DNA of 7,626 bases from CAYMOV01 sp964392085 (lineage in GTDB: Bacteria > Oederibacteriota > Muellerivitia > Muellerivitales > Muellerivitaceae): assembly GCA_964392085.1 (NCBI GenBank), contig CAYMOV010000112.1, positions 1-7,626 of the forward strand, in the 5' to 3' direction. Of the stretch, positions 1 to 6,413 are shown in pieces (the first letter of the stretch is position 1; the number at the start of each line of letters is the position of its first letter). The translations under genes were made by a program, and so were the position numbers. The notes under the pieces were generated by a model, which worked only from the letters and a program-made list of their open reading frames with translations, did not search any database and was not told where the DNA came from.

Positions 1-2527
1 CGATGTCCACCGGGCAGGGCTTGAGGCACTTGTGGCAGATGGTGCAATGGTCCGACACCTCGCCCAGGTGCCTTAGGAGCTTGAACTCGGTGGTGTGGAA
101 GCGTTGGGCCTCATACAGCAGGGCCTCGATGATGGCGGCCACGGCCAGGTTCTTGTTGCGGGGGTGGTAGAACAGGCCGCTCCCCGGGTGGAAGACGCAG
201 CAGTTGGGCTTGCACTTGCCGCACCGCACGCACTTGGAGATCATATCCGCCAGCTTCTCAAGGCTGCCGTGCCGGAGGATGCGGGCCTCCAGTTCCAGCA
301 GGTTGAAGGACGGGGTGTAGACGAGGTCCAGAACCCCCAAATCGCTCAGCTTCAGGGGGTTCATGAGCCCCCCGGGATCGGCGAACCGGCGGTAATCCTC
401 CAGGTCCCTCACCTGCCCGGGCTCCAGGTACTTGAGCTTCGTGATGCCGATGCCGTGCTCGCCCGACACCACGCCCCCCAGGCCCTTCACTTCCTCCATG
501 ACCCGGTCCGCGGTCCCCGCGGCGCGGCGCATCATGTCGCGGTCGTTCGAGAAGACGGGGATGTTCACGTGGACGTTGCCGTCGCCCGCGTGCATATGGG
601 TGGCGATCACGATCTGGCGGGACCGGACCTCCTGGTGGCGTTTCTCCAGGGCCTCCTCCACGGCGCCGTATCCGGCGTACAACAGCCTCAGGCCCTCCCG
701 CAGTTTCAGGACTGGGATTTGGCCCCGAAGCTCGGCGGGGGAGGCGGCCTTCAGCGCGGCCTGGGCCTTTTCGGCCAGGGCTCGGGCCGCGGGAAGCTTG
801 GGGGCCAGGAACGAATCGCCGTCGCCGCCGAGACCCGCCAGGTGGGCGGCCAGGGCCTCGACCAACTGGGCCTGGTTGTGGCGCTCCTCCTCGACGTTCA
901 CCCCCTCCACGTACCGGGCGAAGTCCGCTAGGCGGTCGAGGGGCAACACCGTGTCCTCGTTGAGCTTGAAGGCGTTGGTGCGCTTGGCGATGGCCCCGAA
1001 CTTCTTGCGGTCCTTCCAGAACAGTTCGCCTTCCGCCGGGTCCTTGGCGGTGAACAGCTCGGTGTTGGCGTAGGGCTCCAGGAGTTTTTCGAGCCGGTCC
1101 TTGCCCCGGGCCAACTGGGCGTCGTTGAAGGCCACCAGGTCGATCAGCAGGACGGCCTTGGGGGTTTCGGTCCGGGCGGCCTTGTTGCGGTACCCGATGG
1201 CCCGCACGTACTGGTCGTCGAAGTGCTCCAGGGCCATGAGGGTTTCCTCGCCCCGGTTCACGAACTCCTGGCTCAGGGCCCAGATGACCCGGCTGGCCTC
1301 GTCGAAGTCGGCGCCGTAGAACTCCAGGCAGGCGGTGGCCAGGAGGGGATAGGCCCGGTGCAGGATGAACTTGGCGCTGGTCACGACGCCGTCCGTGCCT
1401 TCCTTCTGGAGGCCCGGCACGCCGCCCAGGGCCTTGTTGGTGATGTCCTTCCACAACCCCTTCTTGCGGATCTCGGACCCGGCCAGGGTGACGCGGTTCC
1501 GTTCCTCGCCGGTCCGGACGTCCCGCACCACGAAGGTGACCTTGTCCTCGGGCAATATCTTGCGGAGGGGATGCGATAAGCGAGCCACCTCGATCTCGCC
1601 GCCTAAGGGGGTGGCGAGCCGCCAAGAGAGTACGTTGTCGATGCAGGTGCCCCAGAGCACGGCGGTCTTGCCCCCGGCGTTCTCGGCCAGGTTGCCGCCG
1701 ATGGTGCAGGCCCAGGCGCTGGTGGGGTCCGTGGCGAAGACGAGCTTTTCCTTACGCGCGAACCGGATGGCGTCCTCGGTGATGACGCCGGATTCGACCT
1801 CCATCACCGACACCGGCCTGGGGCGCCCCGCGCCGTCGTCCAGGTCCACCGGTTGGATGCCGCGGATGCGGTTGAGCTTCTCGGTGTTGACCATCACGCA
1901 GTCGGGGGCCAGGGGCACGGCCCCGCCGGTCAAGCCCGTGCCCGCGCCGCGCGGGATGGCCTTGAGGCCGAGGCGGCCGATGGCGGAGAGCAGGGGGGCC
2001 ACCTGGGATTCCTCCGAGGGGCGCGCCACGGCCAGGGGAAGGTACAATCGCCAGTCCGTGGCGTCGGTCGCGTGGCTGATGAGGGCGAAGGGGTCGAAGA
2101 GGACGTTGGCCTCGCCCACCACCGCCCCGAGGGCGTGGCGGATCCTGCCCCGGCGGGCCTCTTCCTTCGTGAACTGCTCGGTCAGGGCGTCCAGTTTCTC
2201 CCGGCAGCGGCGGAGCACGACCAAGAGCTTCTTGTTGCCTCCGGCGGTGCCGTCCACCACGGCCAGGTCGGCCCGGGCGGCCTTGAGGAAATCCCGGCGG
2301 CGGGAGGCGGAGTCCATCATTTCTTGGAAGAGGTAGGGGTTGCGGCGCAGGATAAAGAGGTCGCCGATGAAGCGCATGAGCAGCTTGGCGGACCGGCCCG
2401 TGACCCGCTTGGCGCGCAGCCCCTCGAGCGCGCGCCAGACGGCGCCGCCGAGGACCTGGCGGACGACCTGTTCGTCGTCCGCGGAGGTGTAGTTATAGGG
2501 GATTTCCCGAGGAGCGGCGTCGGGCAT
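1..2527 (-). CDS. FAD-linked oxidase / Fe-S fusion protein, DUF3683 type (partial, C-terminus missing)
   Basis: The frame stays open from the ATG at 2527 to the left edge, giving 842 residues with no stop. The N-terminus (PYNYTSADDEQVV near residue 10, then TGRSAK and RRNPYLFQEMMD) matches my memory of the DUF3683 domain. An FAD-binding PCMH-type domain follows: PRGAGTGLTGG at 192-202 and TDPTSAWACTIGGNLAENAGG at 266-286. The FAD-oxidase C-terminal domain shows HMHAGDGNVH (644-653) and GEHGIGITK (689-697). Two ferredoxin-like [4Fe-4S] motifs are visible: C766, C769, C772, C776 and C828, C831, C834, C838-P. This is a GlcD plus GlcF arrangement in one chain. Such enzymes oxidise 2-hydroxyacids such as D-lactate or glycolate and pass electrons through FAD to Fe-S centres. 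The exact substrate cannot be read here. Relatives I recall exceed 1,000 residues and end in cysteine-rich CCG domains, so several hundred residues are probably outside the window. A GGGAG ribosome-binding site lies six bases before the ATG. The family is near certain; the substrate is unknown. Confidence 0.93.
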   Translation of the reverse strand, partial: MPDAAPREIPYNYTSADDEQVVRQVLGGAVWRALEGLRAKRVTGRSAKLLMRFIGDLFILRRNPYLFQEMMDSASRRRDFLKAARADLAVVDGTAGGNKKLLVVLRRCREKLDALTEQFTKEEARRGRIRHALGAVVGEANVLFDPFALISHATDATDWRLYLPLAVARPSEESQVAPLLSAIGRLGLKAIPRGAGTGLTGGAVPLAPDCVMVNTEKLNRIRGIQPVDLDDGAGRPRPVSVMEVESGVITEDAIRFARKEKLVFATDPTSAWACTIGGNLAENAGGKTAVLWGTCIDNVLSWRLATPLGGEIEVARLSHPLRKILPEDKVTFVVRDVRTGEERNRVTLAGSEIRKKGLWKDITNKALGGVPGLQKEGTDGVVTSAKFILHRAYPLLATACLEFYGADFDEASRVIWALSQEFVNRGEETLMALEHFDDQYVRAIGYRNKAARTETPKAVLLIDLVAFNDAQLARGKDRLEKLLEPYANTELFTAKDPAEGELFWKDRKKFGAIAKRTNAFKLNEDTVLPLDRLADFARYVEGVNVEEERHNQAQLVEALAAHLAGLGGDGDSFLAPKLPAARALAEKAQAALKAASPAELRGQIPVLKLREGLRLLYAGYGAVEEALEKRHQEVRSRQIVIATHMHAGDGNVHVNIPVFSNDRDMMRRAAGTADRVMEEVKGLGGVVSGEHGIGITKLKYLEPGQVRDLEDYRRFADPGGLMNPLKLSDLGVLDLVYTPSFNLLELEARILRHGSLEKLADMISKCVRCGKCKPNCCVFHPGSGLFYHPRNKNLAVAAIIEALLYEAQRFHTTEFKLLRHLGEVSDHCTICHKCLKPCPVDI

Positions 2528-2869
2528 GGCGGACTCCCTCAAATGGAAAGCCGGGCCCCATGCGGTTTGGAGTGTCCGGATGGGCCAAGGATGCCATGGG
2601 AGGCGTTTATCAGATATGACATACGTCATGCCTTGGAAATGTTTGTTTTATTGGGTTTTGTTTGCCGTTGGGGGTTCAGCCGACCGCCGACCCCTGAACG
2701 CCAATTGGCCGATTTCTAAAGTGTTAAGTGTGTGGCGGGTCCCCGAAGCAAAATAGACCATGTTTTGGGGCCCGGCACCCTAAGGGGTTTTACTTTTTTT
2801 TAAGCCGTTTTAGTCGATGCCAACGGCCAACGGCTAGCGGCAAATGGCGCCTTTGTTTAAGCTGGAGCC
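2528..2869. other. Divergent intergenic region between oxidase and SRAP genes
   Basis: These 342 bases are clearly richer in A and T than the flanking genes, especially 2600-2815, and must hold the promoters of both divergent genes. I see no convincing -35/-10 pair for the SRAP gene. For the oxidase, a weak minus-strand pair TTTCCA (2639-2634) and TATCTG, 17 bases apart, brackets the inverted repeat at 2616-2629. An outer inverted repeat CCAAGG (2585-2590) / CCTTGG (2631-2636) is also present. CCAACGG is repeated in tandem at 2820-2833. A T-run follows ACCCTAAGGGGT near 2778-2789, but the four-pair stem is too short to call a terminator. No small gene is supported: in-frame stretches here lack a credible ribosome-binding site or protein-like composition. 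Confidence 0.6.
2616..2629. promoter_or_regulatory. Inverted repeat ATGAC-N4-GTCAT, candidate operator
   Basis: Two perfect five-base arms, ATGAC and GTCAT, are separated by ATAC, 89 bases upstream of the oxidase ATG. The 5-4-5 geometry resembles sites of CRP/FNR-family regulators (for example TTGAT-N4-ATCAA for FNR), although the arm sequence is different. Many regulators of lactate or glycolate oxidation genes act at such upstream palindromes. The regulator is not visible in the window, so this is only a candidate. Confidence 0.35.
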
Positions 2870-3568
2870 ATGTGCGGACGATTCGCCCTCAAGACCCCTG
2901 ACCTGACCGTGGCGGCCCAATTTGGGGCGACGCTCCTGGAAAGCTTTGAGCCCCGCTTCAACATCCCGCCCGGGGGCCCGATCGCGGTGGTGCGGGTCGA
3001 GAAAGGGAAGCGGATCCTCAAGCGGGACCATTGGGGCCTGCTCCCTTTCTGGGCCAAGGACCGGTCCTTCGCCGCCAAGACCTTCAACGCCCGTTCCGAG
3101 ACCGTGGCGGAGAAGCCCTCCTTCAAAAAGGCCTTCCTGGCCCGCCGCTGCCTGATCCCGGTGGACGGCTATTTCGAATGGCAAAAACCTGGGCCCTCGG
3201 CGCCCGAAACCCGCGCTCCCGACGACCAGGGAAGCGGGAAAGTCCCTTTCTATTTCACCCTCCAGACTGGGGAAGCCTTCGCCCTGGCGGGCCTTTGGGA
3301 AACCTGGAAGGACCCGGCGACCGGAAAGACCGTGGAGTCCTGCACCATCCTCACCACCTCGGCCAACGACCTGGTGGCCCCGGTACACGACCGCATGCCG
3401 GTGATCCTCGACCTCGAGGCCCAGGCCCGCTGGCTGGACCCGGCGAACCAGGACCCCACCGACCTCCAGTCCCTTCTGAAACCCTTTGACCCCCAACGTA
3501 TGGCGGTCCGGAAGGTCGGTTTCAAGGTGAACAGTCCCCAAAATTCCGGCGCGGATATCCTTGAGTAA
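2870..3568 (+). CDS. SRAP-domain protein, abasic-site processing (YedK/HMCES family)
   Basis: This 232-residue protein is a complete SRAP (SOS response-associated peptidase) domain of usual length. Family members recognise abasic sites in single-stranded DNA and link covalently to them through the amino-terminal cysteine, forming a thiazolidine that shields the lesion during replication. The sequence begins MCGRF, so Cys2 becomes the N-terminus after methionine removal; this fixes the start at 2870. Other hallmarks are NIPP at 31-34, NARSE at 73-77, DGYFEW at 99-104 with Glu103, and HDRMP at 173-177 with His173; these correspond to the known active-site Asn, Glu and His. Residues 106-124 form a Pro/Gly/charged loop that looks like a family-variable insertion. 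It acts in the cytoplasm and has no signal or membrane segment. The GGAG at 2864-2867 is only two bases from the ATG, a tight spacing. No LexA-like operator was recognised upstream. It reads away from the oxidase and stops 69 bases before the peptidase. Confidence 0.95.
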   Translation: MCGRFALKTPDLTVAAQFGATLLESFEPRFNIPPGGPIAVVRVEKGKRILKRDHWGLLPFWAKDRSFAAKTFNARSETVAEKPSFKKAFLARRCLIPVDGYFEWQKPGPSAPETRAPDDQGSGKVPFYFTLQTGEAFALAGLWETWKDPATGKTVESCTILTTSANDLVAPVHDRMPVILDLEAQARWLDPANQDPTDLQSLLKPFDPQRMAVRKVGFKVNSPQNSGADILE

Positions 3569-3588
3569 ACTGGGCGCAGGGCGGCTTG

Positions 3589-3607
3589 ATCGGATGGAAA
3601 TTCCGAT
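3589..3607. promoter_or_regulatory. Inverted repeat at the -35 region of the peptidase promoter
   Basis: ATCGGA (3589-3594) and TCCGAT (3602-3607) form a perfect six-base inverted repeat with a seven-base spacer. Its right half covers the place where a -35 box would sit for the TATAAT at 3621-3626, and no good -35 hexamer is found there. A regulator bound here could therefore activate or block that promoter. It has no T-run, so it is unlikely to be the terminator of the SRAP gene. Confidence 0.35.
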
Positions 3608-3617
3608 AGTCGCCCCG

Positions 3618-3626
3618 TGCTATAAT
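3618..3626 (+). promoter_or_regulatory. Extended -10 promoter (TGCTATAAT) of the S53 peptidase gene
   Basis: TGC followed by a perfect TATAAT is the classical extended -10 element, which can work without a strong -35 box. The last T is at 3626, so transcription should begin near 3632-3635. The peptidase ATG is at 3638, which leaves a leader of about five bases or fewer. No Shine-Dalgarno sequence lies in the stretch before the ATG, consistent with leaderless translation. Confidence 0.6.
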
Positions 3627-3637
3627 TTTGACCCACC

Positions 3638-5956
3638 ATGAATCCACCCCGACCGACCCCCGCGGGACGATGGTTCGAGTCATCCCTATTCGTGGGATTC
3701 CTCGTGATCCTCGTTTCCCCCTCCGCCCCCCAAGCCCAAGTCCGGCAGGCCCTGAAAGGCCATATCCCCCAGGCGGCAGCTTCTATCCTTCAGGAGGGGA
3801 TGGTGCCGGACTCGACGCCCCTCCAGTTGGCCATCGGTTTGCCGCTCCGGAACCAGGACGAACTCCAACGGTTCCTCTCGTCGGTTTATGACCCCCAGGA
3901 TCCCCAATACCGGCGCTTCCTGACGCCGGAACTGTTCACCCAAAGGTTCGGGCCCACCGAGGCGGATTACCAAAAAGTCGTTGATTTCGCCAGCCGAAAC
4001 GGCTTGAGGGTCATGAAGACCTACGGCAACCGGCTGGTCGTGGACGTCTCGGGGACGGCTTCCGACATCCGCAGGGTTTTCCACACCCAGTTGGGCTTTT
4101 ACCGTCGCCCGGACGGCACGAGTTTTTACGCGCCGGACGCCGAGCCGTCCGTGGACTTGGATGTCCCCCTCCTCCATGTGTCCGGGTTGGAAAACTTCCA
4201 TCGCCCCTATCCCAAGATGCGGAAGGGATCCCACCCGGGGGCCAAGTTCGGGACCGGCTCCGGGGGCAATTACCAGGGGATGGACTTCCGGGACATGTAC
4301 CTGCCCGGCGCGCCCGCCACGCTCAACGGCGCGGGCCAGACGGTGGCGCTCATCGAGTTCGGGGGTTTCTACCAATCCGACATCGCTTATTATGAGAACC
4401 ACTCCTCGCCGACCTTCCCGGCGCCGGCTCCCCAGACGGTCTTGATCGGCGGTTATAACGGCGTGCCCGGCACGACCACGGATGATTTGGGCAACAACGA
4501 CGAGGTGAGCCTCGACATCGAGATGGTGGTTTCCATGGCGCCGGGCGCCCAAGTCATGGTCTTCGAGGCGCCCAACCTGTTGACCCAGACGTCCCAGGCG
4601 CAATACGACACCTGGGCTGACGACATCTTCACCGCCCTCGCCGCCCAGCCCCAATGCCGGCAGATCAGCTGTTCATGGGGTGGGTTCGGCGACAGCATCT
4701 TCTCGGCGGCATTGACGCAGTTGGCCACCCAGGGCCAAGGCTATTACGAGGCCTCCGGGGATTTTGGTTCCTACGTGGGTTGCAACGCGTTGACCATCGC
4801 CGCGAACCAGGACCCGAGCCTCTATTCCAGTCCCTACGAGACCCTCGTGGGGGGGACGCAAGTCAGCTCGACCAACCCCTCGGGGGCGCCGGTTTGGTCC
4901 TCCGAGACCTCTTGGAACAACACCATCGGGGCGGGCGGGGGCGGCATCTGCACGAACCTCCTGGCGATCCCCTCCTACCAATCCCCGGTCGCCATGGGGA
5001 CCAATGGGGGATCGTCCGTTTGGCGCGATATGCCGGACGTTTCCATGGTCGCGTCCAACATCCTGCTGGTCGCTGAAAACCAGGGTTACGTGGGGGCGAT
5101 CTACGGAACCAGCGCCTCCTCGCCCCTTTGGGCCGCCTACTCCGCCCTGGTCAACCAGCAGGCCCAGGCCTCGGGAAAAGGTCCTTTGGGTTTCGCCAAC
5201 CCGGCCCTTTACTCGATCGGCCGGGGGGCCAACTTCCCCGCGGATTTCCACGACATCGCCGATGGAAGTAATAACTTCGGTTGTTGGACGGGAGTGCCGA
5301 CCCCCGGCCCATATGTGGCCGTGAGCGGTTACGACTTATCCACGGGTTGGGGAAGCCCCAACAGCCTGGGCCTCCTCACCGACCTGGTCGCCACGATCCC
5401 GACCCCCACCAAGACCCTCACGCCCACGGTGACCCGAAGCCCCACCCACACCCCGACCATCACGAACTCGCCCACGATCACCGACACCCCGACGATCACC
5501 AACACGCCCACCATCACCTTTACCCCGACCATCACCTACACGCCCTCCAACACCGCCACCTTCACCTTAACCCGGACCCCCACATTCACCCGAACCCCTA
5601 CCTTTACCCGCACCCCGACCCTGACCCCTACGGTGACCTTCACCCCGACCATCACCTACACCCCCACTTTCACGCCGACCTTCCTGGTGGCGCCCTTGGG
5701 CAAGCTCACCTTGGCGCCCAATGTGGCCCGGGCGGGGGTGCCCATCTGCCTTTTCCTCGACCAGGCCGTCGCCTCCAGTAGGTGGGAGGTTTTTGACCTG
5801 GCGGGGGAGCGGGTGGCCGATATCCGCTTCGGGTCGGAGCAGTCCTGCTGGAACCACCCGAACCTCGCCCCCGGGCTTTACCTGGTCCGGGTGCGGGTGA
5901 CCCACCAAAACGGCGCAACGAAGGACCAGGTCTTCAAGATCATGCTGTTGGGGTAG
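3638..5956 (+). CDS. Secreted S53 (sedolisin/kumamolisin-like) peptidase with Thr-Pro linker and C-terminal beta domain
   Basis: This 772-residue protein is a serine-carboxyl endopeptidase, a family usually active at acid pH outside the cell. In order: signal peptide (hydrophobic core about 16-27, cleavage near SAPQA-Q at 33-34); pro-kumamolisin activation domain (about 45-190, with RFLTPELFTQRFGP at 93-106); catalytic domain (about 205-585); Thr-Pro repeat linker (589-682); terminal domain (about 683-772). The catalytic residues are Glu289 and Asp293 in DEVSLD, oxyanion Asp375 in ASGDFGS, and nucleophile Ser492 in GTSASSP. The calcium site is suggested by HDI (538-540) and SGYD (563-566). 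Position 489 is Tyr where SGTS is usual. The terminal domain (WEVFDLAGERV, then APGLYLVRV) resembles FlgD-like or type IX sorting-like beta domains seen at the ends of secreted proteins; C704 and C737 could pair. The ATG is the only start that keeps the signal peptide, as an in-frame stop lies two codons before it (3629-3631). Surface attachment is inferred. The small basic protein follows 66 bases later. Confidence 0.94.
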   Translation: MNPPRPTPAGRWFESSLFVGFLVILVSPSAPQAQVRQALKGHIPQAAASILQEGMVPDSTPLQLAIGLPLRNQDELQRFLSSVYDPQDPQYRRFLTPELFTQRFGPTEADYQKVVDFASRNGLRVMKTYGNRLVVDVSGTASDIRRVFHTQLGFYRRPDGTSFYAPDAEPSVDLDVPLLHVSGLENFHRPYPKMRKGSHPGAKFGTGSGGNYQGMDFRDMYLPGAPATLNGAGQTVALIEFGGFYQSDIAYYENHSSPTFPAPAPQTVLIGGYNGVPGTTTDDLGNNDEVSLDIEMVVSMAPGAQVMVFEAPNLLTQTSQAQYDTWADDIFTALAAQPQCRQISCSWGGFGDSIFSAALTQLATQGQGYYEASGDFGSYVGCNALTIAANQDPSLYSSPYETLVGGTQVSSTNPSGAPVWSSETSWNNTIGAGGGGICTNLLAIPSYQSPVAMGTNGGSSVWRDMPDVSMVASNILLVAENQGYVGAIYGTSASSPLWAAYSALVNQQAQASGKGPLGFANPALYSIGRGANFPADFHDIADGSNNFGCWTGVPTPGPYVAVSGYDLSTGWGSPNSLGLLTDLVATIPTPTKTLTPTVTRSPTHTPTITNSPTITDTPTITNTPTITFTPTITYTPSNTATFTLTRTPTFTRTPTFTRTPTLTPTVTFTPTITYTPTFTPTFLVAPLGKLTLAPNVARAGVPICLFLDQAVASSRWEVFDLAGERVADIRFGSEQSCWNHPNLAPGLYLVRVRVTHQNGATKDQVFKIMLLG
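5402..5683 (+). repeat. Degenerate tandem repeat encoding Thr-Pro-rich linker
   Basis: The DNA encodes about 94 residues built from hexads of the form T-P-T-x-T-x (for example TPTITN, SPTITD, TPTITF, TPTITY, TPTFTR twice) mixed with a few T-P-T-x tetrads. The base unit is 18 bp, with copies diverging mainly at the third and sixth residues. Threonine falls at nearly every second position. This looks like an extended, possibly glycosylated spacer between the catalytic domain and the terminal domain of the S53 peptidase. The repeat may vary in copy number between strains. Confidence 0.9.
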
Positions 5957-6022
5957 GTTCATCGGGTTGGGGTCGATCGAAGGATGATTCGGTTGGGAAT
6001 CCTCTCATGAGGGAGATCACGC

Positions 6023-6283
6023 GTGAAAAAGGTCCTTGGGATCGCATTAGGTTTGACGCTCATGGTGGGGTCCGCGGGATTCTGCGCCGCGATCAAGTCG
6101 GCCGGGAAGGCGGAGAAGCCCGCCGCCGTCGACCCAGCCGTCCCAAACGCGGACAACGCGGCGCCCGCGGATCACGGGAACGCCCCGGCCCCTGAAAAGG
6201 CGGAATTGCACCACCGGAAAGCCTTCAAGAAGGCGAAGCGCGCCAAGAAACCCGCCGCCTCCGCGACGCCGACGACTAGATAG
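6023..6283 (+). CDS. Small exported Ala/Lys/Pro-rich basic protein of unknown function
   Basis: An 86-residue protein starts at GTG. A GGGAGA ribosome-binding site (6011-6016) sits six bases before it, and the start gives a classical signal peptide: MKK, a hydrophobic core LGIALGLTLMVG, and a likely cleavage near GFCAA (residues 19-23). The cysteine at 21 is preceded by Phe, so it does not fit a lipobox well. The mature part is low in complexity: an Ala/Pro/Asp/Asn stretch (about 34-58), then a strongly basic tail with HHRKAFKKAKRAKK (63-76) and a Ser/Thr/Ala end. I do not recognise a family. A perfect CTCATGAG palindrome (6004-6011) touches the ribosome-binding site. It lies 66 bases after the peptidase gene with no terminator between, so co-transcription is likely; a strong terminator follows. 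A role as a cationic surface or polymer-binding protein, or as a partner of the peptidase, would be guesswork. The export signal and start codon support a real gene. Confidence 0.72.
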   Translation: MKKVLGIALGLTLMVGSAGFCAAIKSAGKAEKPAAVDPAVPNADNAAPADHGNAPAPEKAELHHRKAFKKAKRAKKPAASATPTTR

Positions 6284-6310
6284 GTTTCGGCCATAATTCC
6301 CAAACGATCC

Positions 6311-6360
6311 ATTAAAACAAAAACCCCGGGGCCGAAGGGCGCCCGGGGTTTTGTTTTAAT
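6311..6360. terminator. Bidirectional intrinsic terminator
   Basis: The arms ATTAAAACAAAA-CCCCGGG and CCCGGGGTTTTGTTTTAAT pair over about 19 bases with one extra A bulged on the left (five A against four). The inside pairs further as GCC(GAAG)GGC. The GC-rich core is flanked by A-rich and T-rich arms on both sides, so it can stop transcription in either direction. It lies between the convergent small basic protein gene (ending 6283) and the glycosyltransferase gene (ending 6414). Confidence 0.93.
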
Positions 6361-6367
6361 ACGGTAT

Positions 6368-6403
6368 CTTCGGGGGGCGACCCACCGGATCGCCCCTACG
6401 AAG
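6368..6403. repeat. REP-like palindromic hairpin
   Basis: CTTCG (6368-6372) pairs with CGAAG (6399-6403), and GGGGCGA (6374-6380) with TCGCCCC (6390-6396). The nine-base loop is CCCACCGGA. Read on the minus strand it begins CGTAGGGGCGATCC, which resembles the GTAGGGGCGA...TCGCCCCTAC palindromes that are scattered between genes in many bacterial genomes. The left arm has lost the exact GTAGGGG match. It sits seven bases beyond the terminator and just after the glycosyltransferase stop codon. It could also act as an mRNA 3'-end stabiliser for that gene. Confidence 0.55.
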
Positions 6404-6413
6404 TGAAAACGGG

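Noticed and set aside
258..1625. A 455-residue minus-strand open frame
   Set aside because: It overlaps the oxidase in a different frame, is Gly/Arg/Pro-rich without any domain, and is explained by GC-rich codon bias in the real gene.
95..2719. Long plus-strand frames opposite the oxidase
   Set aside because: They are antisense shadows: Gly/Val/Leu- or Ser/Arg-rich products with no motifs. The minus-strand frame carries FAD and Fe-S motifs throughout.
2758..2790. Possible terminator or tiny leader peptide (MFWGPAP) before the T-run in the intergenic region
   Set aside because: The stem ACCC/GGGT has only four pairs, no gene upstream on the plus strand needs it, and the seven-codon frame has no ribosome-binding site.
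5281..5781. A His/Pro-rich plus-strand frame and a Val/Gly repeat frame on the minus strand (5329-5535)
   Set aside because: Both are alternate-frame readings of the Thr-Pro tandem repeat, so their periodic look comes from the real repeat.
6007..6195. ATG-started 62-residue frame overlapping the small basic protein
   Set aside because: It is out of frame with the signal peptide, is Arg/Gly-rich, and its ATG lies before the ribosome-binding site used by the GTG start.
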